Shown in pieces: positions 9,022 through 17,589 of a DNA stretch of 64,000 bases. Position numbers and translations under genes: made by a program. The notes below the pieces were generated by a model. It searched no databases. It saw only the letters and a program-made list of their open reading frames with translations, and was not told the DNA's origin. Origin of the DNA: Micromonospora sp. MA102 (GTDB lineage: Bacteria; Actinomycetota; Actinomycetes; Mycobacteriales; Micromonosporaceae); NCBI RefSeq assembly GCF_025460765.1, contig NZ_JAMWEG010000005.1, positions 248,001 to 312,000 on the forward strand, written 5' to 3'. The number at the start of each line of letters is the position of its first letter. The first letter of the stretch is position 1.

Positions 9022-10182
9022 ATGCGGATCGGCATCGTGTGCCCGTACTCCTTCGACGTCCCCGGCGGGGTGCAGAACCACGTCATGGACCTGGCCGAGG
9101 CGCTGCTCGGGCTCGGCCACGAGGTGAGCGTGCTCGCGCCGGCCGACGAGGACGCGGCGCTGCCGCCGTACGTGGTGTCGGCCGGCCGGGCCGTGCCGCT
9201 GCCGTACAACGGCTCGGTGGCCCGGATCGCCTTCGGCCCGGTCTCCACGGCCCGGGTGCGGCGCTGGATCACCCGGGGCGACTTCGACGTGCTGCACGTG
9301 CACGAGCCGCTCACCCCCAGCCTGTCGATGCTCGCCGTGCTCTGCGCCCGGGGCCCGGTGGTGGCGACCTTCCACACCGCGATGACCCGGTCGCGGGTGC
9401 TGTCCGCCGCGCAGGGGGTGCTCCAGATCCTGCTGGAGCGGCTCACCGCCCGGATCGCGGTGAGCGCGCTGGCCCGCAAGGTCCAGGTGGAGCACATGGA
9501 CGGCGGCGCCGTGGAGATCCCCAACGGGGTGGCGGTGGCGAAGTTCGCCGGCGTCGAGCCGCTGCCCGGCTGGCCGGGGGAGTGCGCGCCGGGCACCGGC
9601 GGGACGCTCGGCTTCCTGGGCCGGTTCACCGAGCCGCGCAAGGGCTTCCCGATCCTGCGGGACGCCTTCGTCGCGCTCGCCCCGCACCGGCCGGGCCTGC
9701 GCCTGCTGGTCGCCGGGCCGGGCGACGCCGAGGACCTCTACGGGCAGTTCCCGGCCGAGCTGCGGGACCGGGTCACCTTCCTCGGCATGGTCTCCGAGGC
9801 CGACAAACCTCGTATGCTGCGCAGCCTGCACCTCTACGTCGCACCGAACACCGGAGGGGAGTCCTTCGGGATGATCCTCACCGAGGCGCTCGCCGCCGGC
9901 ACCACCGTGGTGGCCAGCGACCTGGACGCCTTCCGCCGGGTGCTGGACGGCGGGCGGGCCGGCCGGCTCTTCCCGACCGGGGACGCGGCGGCGCTGCGCG
10001 GCGCCCTGACCGAACTGCTCGATGACGCGGGACAGCGGGCCGGGCTGACCGCCGCCGGCGACCAGGCGGTGGCGAATTTCGACTGGCCCGTGGTTGCCCG
10101 GCGGGTTCTGGAGGTATACGCAGCGGCGATCGAGGCCACCGACGGCCGGGTCATGGACCAGGAATGGGCGGGGCTGGGCTGA
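9022..10182 (+). CDS. pimA: Phosphatidylinositol alpha-mannosyltransferase (GT4)
   Basis: A 386-residue GT-B glycosyltransferase that adds the first mannose from GDP-mannose to phosphatidylinositol at the cytoplasmic membrane face (established for PimA). The N-terminus MRIGIVCPYSFDVPGGVQNH carries the glycine-rich GT4 start. The C-terminal half has LGFLGRFTEPRKGFP and the E-x7-E nucleotide-sugar motif within GESFGMILTEALAAG (~residues 275-290). ATG 9022 is preceded by GGGAGCGGGG; a longer upstream frame exists but overlaps the acyltransferase gene. It is 14 bp after the acyltransferase, in one operon from pgsA. Confidence 0.94.
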   Translation: MRIGIVCPYSFDVPGGVQNHVMDLAEALLGLGHEVSVLAPADEDAALPPYVVSAGRAVPLPYNGSVARIAFGPVSTARVRRWITRGDFDVLHVHEPLTPSLSMLAVLCARGPVVATFHTAMTRSRVLSAAQGVLQILLERLTARIAVSALARKVQVEHMDGGAVEIPNGVAVAKFAGVEPLPGWPGECAPGTGGTLGFLGRFTEPRKGFPILRDAFVALAPHRPGLRLLVAGPGDAEDLYGQFPAELRDRVTFLGMVSEADKPRMLRSLHLYVAPNTGGESFGMILTEALAAGTTVVASDLDAFRRVLDGGRAGRLFPTGDAAALRGALTELLDDAGQRAGLTAAGDQAVANFDWPVVARRVLEVYAAAIEATDGRVMDQEWAGLG

Positions 10183-10273
10183 ACCCGGTGGCCGGTGGGG
10201 CCGCTGTGACGAGCGCGTCGACCGGTGCCCGCGCCGGCCGGGCGGGATGAGGAGCAGCACTACGATGCCGGGC

Positions 10274-10768
10274 ATGTGGTGGGTGGTGGGCGGGGCGCTG
10301 GCGCTCGGGCTGGTCTCGGCGTACCTGATCTGGACCGCCGGCCGGGTCGAGCGGCTGCAGGCCCGGGCCGAGTCGGCGGCCCGGGCGCTCGACGCGCACC
10401 TGCTGCGCCGCGCGGCCGCCGCCGCGGTGCTGGCCGAGCAGCGCTACGGCGTCGAGCTGTACTCCGCCGCCCGGATCGCACTGGACGCCGTCGGCGAGGA
10501 GCGGGAGGCCGCGGAGAACGACCTCACCCGGCAGCTGCGCACGGTCGACCTGGACCCGGCGGACCCGGCCTGCGAGGCGGTGATCGCGGCGAGCCGGCGG
10601 CTGGCCCTGGCCCGGCAGGTGCACACCGACCTGGTCCGCGACGCCCGGGCGGCCCGCGGCCGCCCCCTGGTACGCCTGCTGCGGATGGGACGCGGGCGGG
10701 AGTGGCCCCGCTACTTCGACGTCGACGACCCCACGCTCATCCCGAAGGCGGACGTCACCACGGGCTGA
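10274..10768 (+). CDS. Conserved small membrane-anchored protein downstream of pimA
   Basis: A 164-residue protein with one N-terminal membrane helix ([20 protein letters not shown]), then a charged helical, probably coiled-coil cytoplasmic region rich in Ala, Arg and Glu ([15 protein letters not shown]). It ends in a conserved-looking tail ([17 protein letters not shown]). It resembles the LemA-like or unknown protein found between pimA and pdxS in other actinomycetes; no function can be assigned. ATG 10274 is chosen over the in-frame ATG 10265 because the latter lies inside TACGAT (10261-10266), a -10 box that would place transcription start at or next to 10274 (leaderless). Confidence 0.75.
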   Translation: MWWVVGGALALGLVSAYLIWTAGRVERLQARAESAARALDAHLLRRAAAAAVLAEQRYGVELYSAARIALDAVGEEREAAENDLTRQLRTVDLDPADPACEAVIAASRRLALARQVHTDLVRDARAARGRPLVRLLRMGRGREWPRYFDVDDPTLIPKADVTTG

Positions 10769-10905
10769 GCGGGCGGTGGCCCGGGCTCCGGTGACGCCGA
10801 CCACAGAGCAGGCCACCGGGGGTCTGATTGGCTGTCGGACCGGCGTTGACACCGTCGTAGCCTGTGCGCAGCCACCCCCCGAGCACGTCCAAGGAGCGAT
10901 GACCC

Positions 10906-11823
10906 GTGCCCGAATCCACCTCCCCGAACACCAACGCCAACCCGGTCGTCGGCACCGCCCGCGTCAAGCGGGGCATGGCCGAGATGCTCAAGGGCGGCGT
11001 GATCATGGACGTGGTCACCCCCGAGCAGGCCAAGATCGCCGAGGATGCCGGCGCCGTCGCCGTCATGGCGCTGGAGCGGGTGCCCGCCGACATCCGTGCC
11101 CAGGGCGGCGTCTCCCGGATGAGCGACCCGGACATGATCGACGGCATCATCAACGCCGTGTCGATCCCCGTCATGGCCAAGGCCCGGATCGGCCACTTCG
11201 TCGAGGCGCAGGTCCTCCAGTCCCTCGGCGTCGACTACGTCGACGAGTCCGAGGTGCTGACCCCGGCCGACTACGAGAACCACATCGACAAGTGGGCGTT
11301 CACCGTCCCCTTCGTCTGCGGCGCGACCAACCTGGGCGAGGCGCTGCGCCGGATCACCGAGGGTGCTGCCATGATCCGCTCGAAGGGCGAGGCCGGCACC
11401 GGCGACGTCTCCAACGCCACCACCCACATGCGGAAGATCCGCAAGGAGATCCGCCGGCTCCAGTCGCTGCCGGCCGACGAGCTGTTCGTGGCCGCCAAGG
11501 AGCTTCAGGCGCCGTACGAGCTGGTCAAGGAGATCGCCGAGACCGGGAAGCTGCCGGTCGTGCTGTTCACCGCGGGCGGCATCGCCACCCCGGCCGACGC
11601 GGCCATGATGATGCAGCTCGGCGCCGAGGGCGTCTTCGTCGGCTCGGGCATCTTCAAGTCGGGCAACCCGGCCCAGCGCGCCGCCGCGATCGTGAAGGCC
11701 ACCACCTTCCACGACGACCCGGACGTGCTGGCCAAGGTCTCCCGCGGCCTGGGCGAGGCGATGGTCGGCATCAACGTCGACGAGATCCCGCAGCCGCACC
11801 GGCTGGCCGAGCGCGGCTGGTGA
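10906..11823 (+). CDS. pdxS: Pyridoxal 5'-phosphate synthase, PdxS subunit
   Basis: A 305-residue (beta/alpha)8 synthase subunit of the deoxyxylulose-independent PLP pathway. It condenses ribose 5-phosphate, glyceraldehyde 3-phosphate and ammonia delivered by PdxT. Both active-site lysines are present: MAKARIGHF (~residue 90) and [16 protein letters not shown] (~160); [20 protein letters not shown] is also typical. The GTG start is preceded by AAGGAG. A separate ATG seven bases upstream (10899) is in another frame. pdxT follows after 56 bp. The N-terminal 12 residues are low-complexity and probably disordered. Confidence 0.96.
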   Translation: MPESTSPNTNANPVVGTARVKRGMAEMLKGGVIMDVVTPEQAKIAEDAGAVAVMALERVPADIRAQGGVSRMSDPDMIDGIINAVSIPVMAKARIGHFVEAQVLQSLGVDYVDESEVLTPADYENHIDKWAFTVPFVCGATNLGEALRRITEGAAMIRSKGEAGTGDVSNATTHMRKIRKEIRRLQSLPADELFVAAKELQAPYELVKEIAETGKLPVVLFTAGGIATPADAAMMMQLGAEGVFVGSGIFKSGNPAQRAAAIVKATTFHDDPDVLAKVSRGLGEAMVGINVDEIPQPHRLAERGW

Positions 11824-11879
11824 CGGCGACCGGACGGGGCCCGGCCCGGGCCCCGTCCGACGAGCGGAAGGAGCGAGGA

Positions 11880-12533
11880 GTGACCGCACCCGTCATCGGT
11901 GTGCTCGCCCTCCAGGGCGACGTGCGCGAGCACCTCGCCGCCCTGGCCGGGGCCGGCGCGGACGCCCGTCCGGTGCGTCGGCCGGCCGAGCTGGACGCGG
12001 TCGACGGCCTGGTGGTCCCGGGCGGCGAGTCGACCACCATGAGCAAGCTCGTCGACATCTTCGAGATGCGCGAGCCGATCGACAAGCGGATCGCCGGCGG
12101 CATGCCGGTCTACGGGTCGTGCGCCGGCATGATCATGCTGGCCGCCGAGGTGCTGGACGGCCGCCCCGACCAGCGCGGCTTCGCCGGCATCGACATGACC
12201 GTCCGGCGCAACGCCTTCGGCCGGCAGGTCGACTCGTTCGAGGCGCCGGTGGAGATCACCGGGGTCGGGGACCCGCCGTTCCACGCGGTCTTCATCCGCG
12301 CCCCGTGGGTCGAGCGGGTCGGCGCGGGCGTCGAGGTGCTCGGCCGGGTCACCGACGACGACTTCAGGTCGCGGCGCGGCGTCCCCGAGCTGGAGTCGTC
12401 GTCCGGGCCGGCCGCCGACCGGATCGTCGCGGTGCGGCAGGGCCACCTGCTGGCCACCTCCTTCCACCCGGAACTCACCGGCGACCTGCGGCTGCACCGC
12501 TACTTCGTGGATCTCGTCCGGGCCGCCGCCTGA
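11880..12533 (+). CDS. pdxT: Pyridoxal 5'-phosphate synthase, PdxT glutaminase subunit
   Basis: A 217-residue class I glutamine amidotransferase that hydrolyses glutamine and channels ammonia to PdxS. The catalytic Cys is in [12 protein letters not shown] (~residue 81) and the His-Glu pair is in FHPELTGD near the C-terminus (~196-198); [10 protein letters not shown] is the PdxT-specific loop. The GTG start at 11880 has AAGGAGCGAGGA just upstream. It forms the pdxST operon with normal spacing. It is slightly longer than Bacillus PdxT because of an insertion around [12 protein letters not shown]. Confidence 0.95.
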   Translation: MTAPVIGVLALQGDVREHLAALAGAGADARPVRRPAELDAVDGLVVPGGESTTMSKLVDIFEMREPIDKRIAGGMPVYGSCAGMIMLAAEVLDGRPDQRGFAGIDMTVRRNAFGRQVDSFEAPVEITGVGDPPFHAVFIRAPWVERVGAGVEVLGRVTDDDFRSRRGVPELESSSGPAADRIVAVRQGHLLATSFHPELTGDLRLHRYFVDLVRAAA

Positions 12534-12587
12534 GCTGTCGCGGCACCGCCCCCGGTGCGGGTGTGACATGCGGGGACGCGACCTCGG

Positions 12588-12593
12588 TAGGAT
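12588..12593 (+). promoter_or_regulatory. Probable -10 box of the yebC promoter
   Basis: TAGGAT lies about 120 nt before the yebC start in the 180-bp pdxT-yebC gap, so yebC probably has its own promoter and a long leader. Beyond this box and the Shine-Dalgarno, the gap shows only C-rich sequence. Confidence 0.35.
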
Positions 12594-12713
12594 TGCGGCG
12601 GTTCGGCAGGGCTCACCGCCCGCCGCCGCCCCCCAGCCGACCGCCCGGCGGTCCCGGTTCGGCGCGGGCGCGGACAGTCGACGCAGGCGTGGGTCAACAG
12701 ACGGAGGTATGAG

Positions 12714-13463
12714 ATGTCCGGCCACTCAAAGTGGGCGACCACCAAGCACAAGAAGGCCGTCATCGACGCCAAGCGCGGCAAGATGTTCGCCAAGCTGATC
12801 AAGAACGTCGAGGTCGCGGCCCGGACCGGCGGCGGGGACCCCGCCGGTAACCCGACCCTCTACGACGCCATCCAGAAGGCGAAGAAGAGCTCGGTGCCGA
12901 ACGACAACATCGACCGCGCCGTCAAGCGCGGCTCCGGCCTGGAGGCCGGCGGCGCCGACTGGCAGACCATCATGTACGAGGGCTACGGCCCGAACGGCGT
13001 GGCGATGCTCATCGAGTGCCTCACCGACAACCGCAACCGCGCCGCCACCGAGGTGCGCACCGCGCTGACCCGCAACGGCGGCTCGCTCGCCGACGCCGGC
13101 TCGGTGTCGTACATGTTCTCCCGCAAGGGCGTGGTGATCGTCCCCAAGGAGGGCACCACCGAGGACGACGTGATGATGGCCGTGCTCGACGCGGGCGCCG
13201 AGGAGGTCAACGACCTCGGTGAGGCGTTCGAGGTGGTCTCCGAGCCGACCGACCTCATCCCGGTCCGCACCGCCCTGCAGGACGCCGGCATCGAGTACGA
13301 GTCGGCCGAGTCCTCCCTCATCCCCAGCGTCAACGTGCCGCTGGACGAGGAGGGCGCGCGCAAGATCTTCAAGCTGATCGACGTCCTCGAGGACTGCGAC
13401 GACGTGCAGAACGTCTACGCCAACTTCGACGTCTCCGACGAGGTCATGGCCGCCGTCGGCTGA
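12714..13463 (+). CDS. yebC: YebC/TACO1 family protein
   Basis: A 249-residue protein beginning with the diagnostic [20 protein letters not shown] and carrying the three-domain YebC layout (N-terminal helical domain to ~residue 75, then two alpha/beta domains). It is often annotated as a DNA-binding transcriptional regulator. More recent work on the family (TACO1, bacterial YebC2) supports a role in translation of difficult, e.g. proline-rich, stretches. Which applies here cannot be told from sequence. The ATG is preceded by ACGGAGG. A strong hairpin 21 bp after the stop separates it from the convergent gene. Confidence 0.93.
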   Translation: MSGHSKWATTKHKKAVIDAKRGKMFAKLIKNVEVAARTGGGDPAGNPTLYDAIQKAKKSSVPNDNIDRAVKRGSGLEAGGADWQTIMYEGYGPNGVAMLIECLTDNRNRAATEVRTALTRNGGSLADAGSVSYMFSRKGVVIVPKEGTTEDDVMMAVLDAGAEEVNDLGEAFEVVSEPTDLIPVRTALQDAGIEYESAESSLIPSVNVPLDEEGARKIFKLIDVLEDCDDVQNVYANFDVSDEVMAAVG

Positions 13464-13484
13464 CCTCCACCGCACGTACGCGCG

Positions 13485-13519
13485 CTTCGCGCCGGGTGAC
13501 CTGGTCGCCCGGCGCGAAG
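13485..13519. terminator. Bidirectional hairpin between yebC and a convergent gene
   Basis: CTTCGCGCCGGG (13485-13496) pairs perfectly with CCCGGCGCGAAG (13508-13519) across an 11-nt loop. It sits between two convergent genes and so can stop both transcripts. There is no T-tract, as is common for actinobacterial terminators. Confidence 0.6.
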
Positions 13520-13535
13520 TCGTCTCCCGGCCCGG

Positions 13536-14129
13536 TCAGCAGGACGTCCCCTGCCGGAAGGCCCGCTCGACGTGGGACGCCGCGCCGGCCTCGTAGAAGC
13601 CGACCCCGGGGCGGATCGGGTGACCGGTGAACAGCTCGACGCGGGACCCGAACCGGACCAGGTACGCCTCGGCGTCCCCGGCGTCGTTGCGGATCAGCGC
13701 CCCGCGCCGCCCGTAGATGCGCTCCAGTTCGGCGAAGGACATGCCGACCGAGGCGCCGGCCGGGGAGCGGGGCGGGACGGTGGCCGTACCCACCGACACC
13801 AGCCGGCCGTCCCGGAAGGCCAGCAGGACCACCCCGGCCCAGGCCCCGGTGGCGCCGGCGTGTCGCACCCCGGCGCACCCGGCCGCCGTCCAGTCGATCA
13901 GGCCGGCCGCCGCGAGCCGGTCCAGCCGGGCGCCGATCCGGTACGGCCCGGCGCCGCGGACGCTGAGCACCTCGACCTCCGCGGCGGAAGCGCCCATCCG
14001 GGCCGCCGGTGCGGGGTCGGCGGCCGCCCGGGCCGCCGGCACACCGGCCGAGGCCGGGGCGGCGGTCACCGGGGCGACGGTGGCGAGGGCCAGCAGCCCG
14101 GTGAGGATGGTGGGCCAGAGACGGTTCAT
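13536..14129 (-). CDS. Secreted protein of unknown function
   Basis: A 197-residue protein with a Sec signal peptide (MNRLWPTILTGLLALATVAP, cleavage likely after APASA) and an Ala/Pro-rich linker to about residue 50. A compact domain containing GAGPYRIGARLDRLAAAGL, GMSFAELERIYGRRG and a C-terminal Cys pairing possibility (AGC~101, TSC at the end) follows. The 'pyrIGarld' and 'GmSfaeLeriYG' segments look like two copies of a motif common in actinobacterial secreted proteins that follow regulators or kinases. No enzyme motif is seen. It is divergent from the Ser/Thr kinase gene at 14299, suggesting a functional pairing. Confidence 0.65.
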   Translation of the reverse strand: MNRLWPTILTGLLALATVAPVTAAPASAGVPAARAAADPAPAARMGASAAEVEVLSVRGAGPYRIGARLDRLAAAGLIDWTAAGCAGVRHAGATGAWAGVVLLAFRDGRLVSVGTATVPPRSPAGASVGMSFAELERIYGRRGALIRNDAGDAEAYLVRFGSRVELFTGHPIRPGVGFYEAGAASHVERAFRQGTSC

Positions 14130-14298
14130 GGCGGTTCTCCTTCTGTTCGGTTCTCCTGCCCTGTTGGTCTCCGGCCCGGCGGGTTCGGTTCGTCGGGTTC
14201 CCGACCGCCCGGAGGAACGGCGGGGGAGGCCGCCGGGAGTGCCCCCGGCCGGTCACGGCGTCTACCGTCGAGGGAACGGCGGCCGGGGTGGTGATGCG

Positions 14299-15699
14299 AT
14301 GACGGCGCCGACACGGATCGGGGCCTACCGGGTGGAGCGGCTGCTCGGGGCGGGGTCCTTCGCCACGGTCTGGCTCGCGTACGACCCGGTGCTCGACGGC
14401 CGGGTGGCGGTCAAGGTGCTGGCCGAGAACTGGAGCCACGACCTGCGGGTGCGGGAACGCTTCCTGGACGAGGCCCGCCTGCTGCGCCGGCTGGACCACG
14501 ACCGTGTGGTCCGGGTGCACGCCGTGGGTGAGCTGCCCGACGGCCGCCCGTACGCCGTGCTGGCCTGGGCGGACGGCGGCAGCCTCCGGGACCGGCTGGC
14601 ACGGGGCCCGCTGCCGGTGGCCGCGGCCGTGACGCTGCTGGACGAGATCGCGGCAGGGGTGGCGGTGCTGCACCGGCACGGCGTGGTGCACCGGGACCTG
14701 ACGCCGGGCAACATCCTGTTCCGGTCGGGTCCGGGCCGTGAGCGGGTGCTCATCGCCGATCTGGGGCTGGCCAAGGCGCTCGCCGCCGCCTCCGGGCTGA
14801 CCGCCCGCGCGGGCACCCCCGGCTACATGGCGCCGGAACAGGACGACCCGCTCGCGGTCGTCGACACCCGGGCGGACGTGTTCGGCCTGGGCCGCCTCGG
14901 CCTCCGGCTGCTCGGCGACGCCGCGCCGACCGGTGCTTCCCGGCCCGGCCGGGCACCGCCGGGACTGCGGGCCGGCGTGCCGCCCGCGGTCGCCGCGGTG
15001 CTCCGGACCGCCACCGCCGTACGGCCGGCGGACCGCTACCCGGACGCGGCGTCGTTCCGGGCGGCCCTCCGGCGAGCCGCCCCGGGCGTCGGCGGGCCGG
15101 CTCCCGCGGCCCGCGCCGAGCCCGCCGCCGGGCCCCCCGCCACCTCGCCGCTCCGCCGGCGGTGGCTCGCCGTCTCGGGCGCGGTCGCGGTGGTGCTCGT
15201 CGCCACGGGTGCGACGGCCGGCGACGCCGCCGGCCGCACCGGGACCGGCGCCATGGGCCGCAGCGGGCCGCTGACCGTCACCCTGCCGGCCGGCTGGCGG
15301 GCCGACGGCACCGGCTGGAGCGGGCAGTACGGCGACGACGGCGAGCTGGAACCGGCGCTGGTAATGTCCCCGGACCCGGGCCGCTGGGCGGCGGACCCGA
15401 GCGTGCCCGGCGCCTTCGTCGGCCTCTCCGCCGGCACGGCCCGCCGCACCACCCCGGAGGGCTTCCTCGCCGAACGCCCGCACGCGGACTGCGCCGCGGC
15501 GCCGCTGCGGCACACCCGGCAGGGCGGCGTGGACTGGGTGGTGGCCGCGTTCGCCTGCCCGGCCGGCCGGCCCGTGATCGTCGAGGCCGCCGGGCGGGCC
15601 GCCGGTCCGGCCGGCCTGCTCTACGTGCAGCTCACCCCGCCACCGGGCGGTGGCCCGGAGTTCGTCGACGCCCTGCTCGCCGGGGTGCGGGTCCGGTAG
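14299..15699 (+). CDS. Transmembrane Ser/Thr protein kinase (Hanks type) with a variant catalytic loop
   Basis: 466 residues: kinase domain ~8-262, Pro/Ala-rich juxtamembrane segment, one membrane helix (WLAVSGAVAVVLVATGA, ~292-308), and a C-terminal extracellular domain of ~150 residues with no PASTA repeats. The kinase has GAGSFATV, Lys39 in VAVKV, the HRD Asp and Asn in HRDLTPGN (~132-139), DLG for DFG (~155) and GTPGYMAPEQ. The usual catalytic-loop Lys after HRDL is Thr, so activity may be altered. The external domain (TVTLPAGWRADGTGWSGQYG, with a few Cys) is of unknown ligand. ATG 14299 is the first codon before the kinase N-terminus. Confidence 0.88.
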   Translation: MTAPTRIGAYRVERLLGAGSFATVWLAYDPVLDGRVAVKVLAENWSHDLRVRERFLDEARLLRRLDHDRVVRVHAVGELPDGRPYAVLAWADGGSLRDRLARGPLPVAAAVTLLDEIAAGVAVLHRHGVVHRDLTPGNILFRSGPGRERVLIADLGLAKALAAASGLTARAGTPGYMAPEQDDPLAVVDTRADVFGLGRLGLRLLGDAAPTGASRPGRAPPGLRAGVPPAVAAVLRTATAVRPADRYPDAASFRAALRRAAPGVGGPAPAARAEPAAGPPATSPLRRRWLAVSGAVAVVLVATGATAGDAAGRTGTGAMGRSGPLTVTLPAGWRADGTGWSGQYGDDGELEPALVMSPDPGRWAADPSVPGAFVGLSAGTARRTTPEGFLAERPHADCAAAPLRHTRQGGVDWVVAAFACPAGRPVIVEAAGRAAGPAGLLYVQLTPPPGGGPEFVDALLAGVRVR

Positions 15700-15708
15700 G
15701 CCGCCGGG

Positions 15709-16251
15709 TCAGACCACCACCACCGTGATCGGGTACGTCCGGCCGTCCTGCGGGATCGTCACCACGATGGTGCCGGTCCGCACGAACCGGATGTCCACCA
15801 CGCCGGCCTCGTAGCTGCGAGAGACCAGGTCCTCCCGGTCCACGGTGACCTGACCCGGCCCGATGCCCCGGATGCGCAGCACCCCGCCGGTGGCGAAGCA
15901 GAGCGACTTCAGGAGCGCCAGCTCGGTCTCGGCGAGGACCAGGTCGTAGCGGACCGCGCCGAGACACGCGTCCGGCCGCGCGGTCGACGCGGTCGGCCGG
16001 GCCGGCCGGCTGCGGCTCGGCGCGGGCGGCGCGGGGCGCCGGCTCGGCGGCGTGACTGTCGACGGCTCCGGGGCGGGTGCGGTGGGGGTGGGCGGCGCGG
16101 TGGCGCCGACGGTGCTGGTCGCCGGGGTGGGCGGCCGGACCGGTAGCGGCGCGACCGGGCGGTCGGTGGCGCAGGCCGGCACACCCGCGAGGACGGCGAG
16201 GACGGCGAGCGCGGCGGGGCGCCGGCGGCCACGGCGGCACGGCTCACCCAT
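15709..16251 (-). CDS. Putative lipoprotein co-transcribed with an ECF sigma factor
   Basis: A 180-residue protein with a basic N-terminus, a hydrophobic segment and the lipobox LAGVPAC (Cys ~27), so probably anchored to the outer face of the membrane. A long Pro/Thr/Ser-rich linker (~30-80) leads to a small C-terminal beta-rich domain of about 90 residues (ending TGTIVVTIPQDGRTYPITV VVV). It contains two Cys (ACLGAVRYD and LCFATGG) that could form a disulfide. No known family recognised. Its ATG overlaps the sigma gene stop by 8 bp, so the two are translationally coupled. It faces the kinase gene with a 9-bp gap. Confidence 0.7.
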   Translation of the reverse strand: MGEPCRRGRRRPAALAVLAVLAGVPACATDRPVAPLPVRPPTPATSTVGATAPPTPTAPAPEPSTVTPPSRRPAPPAPSRSRPARPTASTARPDACLGAVRYDLVLAETELALLKSLCFATGGVLRIRGIGPGQVTVDREDLVSRSYEAGVVDIRFVRTGTIVVTIPQDGRTYPITVVVV

Positions 16252-16783
16252 CGGACATCCGCCGCCGGACCTGCCGGCGGGCCTCGTGGATCCGGGACTT
16301 GACCGTCCCCTCCGGCACGTCGAGCAGGCCGGCGATCTCGCGGTAACCGAGCCCGAGCACGTCCCGCAGGGTCACCGCCTCGGCGAGGTCGGGCGCGACC
16401 GCGTCGAGCGCGTCGAGCAGGTCGAGCCGGGTGCCGGCCACCACGCTGGTCCGCCGGGGGTCGGGCGGGTCGGGCAGCGGCACCCCGCCGGCCTCCAGTT
16501 GCCAGCGCCGGCGCAGCACCCGGTAGGTGGAGCGCGCCCGGTTGGCGGTGAGCCGGTAGAGCCAGGTGTGGAACGACGAGCGCTCCTCGAACCGGGTGAT
16601 CCCCCGGGCCAGCGCGAGCAGCGCGTCCTGGCAGGCCTCCTCGGCGTCCTGCCGGTGGGGCAGCAGGCGGGCGCACTGGCGCAGCACCTCGGGCCGGACG
16701 GCGACCAGCAGCGCGTCGAGCGCTCCCGGGTCGCCGCGCGCGGCCGACCGGGCCAGCTCGTCGGTACCGTCCGGGAGAGGCAT
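16244..16783 (-). CDS. ECF-type RNA polymerase sigma factor
   Basis: A 179-residue sigma-70 family protein with region 2 (DAEEACQDALLALARGITRF, ~residues 47-66, then SSFHTWLYRLTANRARSTYR) and region 4 (LRDVLGLGYREIAGLLDVPE, GTVKSRIHEARRQVRRR, ~140-175), separated by a short linker, as in ECF factors. It directs RNA polymerase to alternative promoters. No anti-sigma gene with a zinc-binding HxxxCxxC motif lies next to it; the only coupled gene encodes a lipoprotein. The target promoter is unknown. Confidence 0.88.
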   Translation of the reverse strand: MPLPDGTDELARSAARGDPGALDALLVAVRPEVLRQCARLLPHRQDAEEACQDALLALARGITRFEERSSFHTWLYRLTANRARSTYRVLRRRWQLEAGGVPLPDPPDPRRTSVVAGTRLDLLDALDAVAPDLAEAVTLRDVLGLGYREIAGLLDVPEGTVKSRIHEARRQVRRRMSDG

Positions 16784-16953
16784 CAGCTCGTCCAGTGCTC
16801 GCCGGTGGGCCGGGATTCCAGGCTATGCCCGCCGCCGCCCGGAGGCCCCGGACGAGTCCGGCAGCCGACGCAAGGTCCCCGGGCGGTCCCGGTCCGACGG
16901 GGTCACCGGGAAACCGGGCTGACCTGCCGGCCCGTGCCCCGTACCCTGCCGGC

Positions 16954-17523
16954 ATGCTCGTTCCCGACCTGCCGCTGCGCACCGAGCGCCTGCTCCTGCG
17001 CGCCTTCACCCTCGCCGACCTGGCCGTCCTCCGCGACTACCGCGGCCGGCCGGAGGTGACCCGGTTCCTCTACCACGAGCCGTACACCGACGCCGCCGCC
17101 CGGGCCGCGGTCGACCGGATGGTGCGCCGCACCGCGCTGCGCCAGCCGGGTGACGTGCTCAACCTGGCCCTCGTCCTGGCGGAGACCGGCGAGTTCGTGG
17201 GCGACGTGCTGCTCAGCTGGACCAGCGGGGAGCACCGGCAGGGCGAGATCGGCTATGTCGCCCATCCCGATCACACCGGCCGGGGGTACGTCACCGAGGC
17301 GGCGCGGGAGATGCTGCGGCTCGGCTTCGACGGTCTCGGGCTGCACCGGATCGTCGGCCGGCTGGACGCCCGCAACACCGCGTCCGCCCGGGTGCTGGAG
17401 CGCCTCGGCATGCGCCGCGAGGCGCACCTGCGGGAGAACGAGTTCGTCAAGGGCGAGTGGACCGACGAGGCCGTGTACGCCCTGCTCGCCCGGGAGTGGC
17501 GGGCGCTGGCGGCCAACGTCTGA
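16954..17523 (+). CDS. GNAT N-acetyltransferase, RimJ/RimL-like
   Basis: A 189-residue acetyl-CoA-dependent acetyltransferase. It shows the RimJ/RimL-type start (LPLRTERLLLRAFTLAD), the acetyl-CoA loop EIGYVAHPDHTGRGYVTEAA (~95-114) and the end motif LDARNTASARVLERLGMRRE. The acceptor (protein N-terminus or small amine) is not predictable. ATG 16954 is supported by TACCCT (16942-16947) 6 nt upstream: a leaderless promoter. Its 3' end meets a strong hairpin shared with the convergent membrane-protein operon. Confidence 0.88.
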   Translation: MLVPDLPLRTERLLLRAFTLADLAVLRDYRGRPEVTRFLYHEPYTDAAARAAVDRMVRRTALRQPGDVLNLALVLAETGEFVGDVLLSWTSGEHRQGEIGYVAHPDHTGRGYVTEAAREMLRLGFDGLGLHRIVGRLDARNTASARVLERLGMRREAHLRENEFVKGEWTDEAVYALLAREWRALAANV

Positions 17524-17539
17524 GGCCGGCCGCGCACGA

Positions 17540-17576
17540 GCCCGGTCGCGCCTCCGTCGGGAGGGCGCGACCGGGC
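17540..17576. terminator. Bidirectional hairpin terminator
   Basis: GCCCGGTCGCGCC (17540-17552) pairs with GGCGCGACCGGGC (17564-17576), a 13-bp perfect stem that can extend by TCC/GGA with one bulge. It lies between the convergent GNAT and membrane-protein genes. No T-tract. Confidence 0.7.
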
Positions 17577-17589
17577 GGGCGGCGGGTGT

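Noticed and set aside
11860..11885. Third copy of the 44-bp repeat at the pdxS-pdxT junction (GAGCGAGGAGTGA)
   Set aside because: Only about a dozen bases resemble the repeat's left end, and they form the pdxT ribosome site; the right half is absent.
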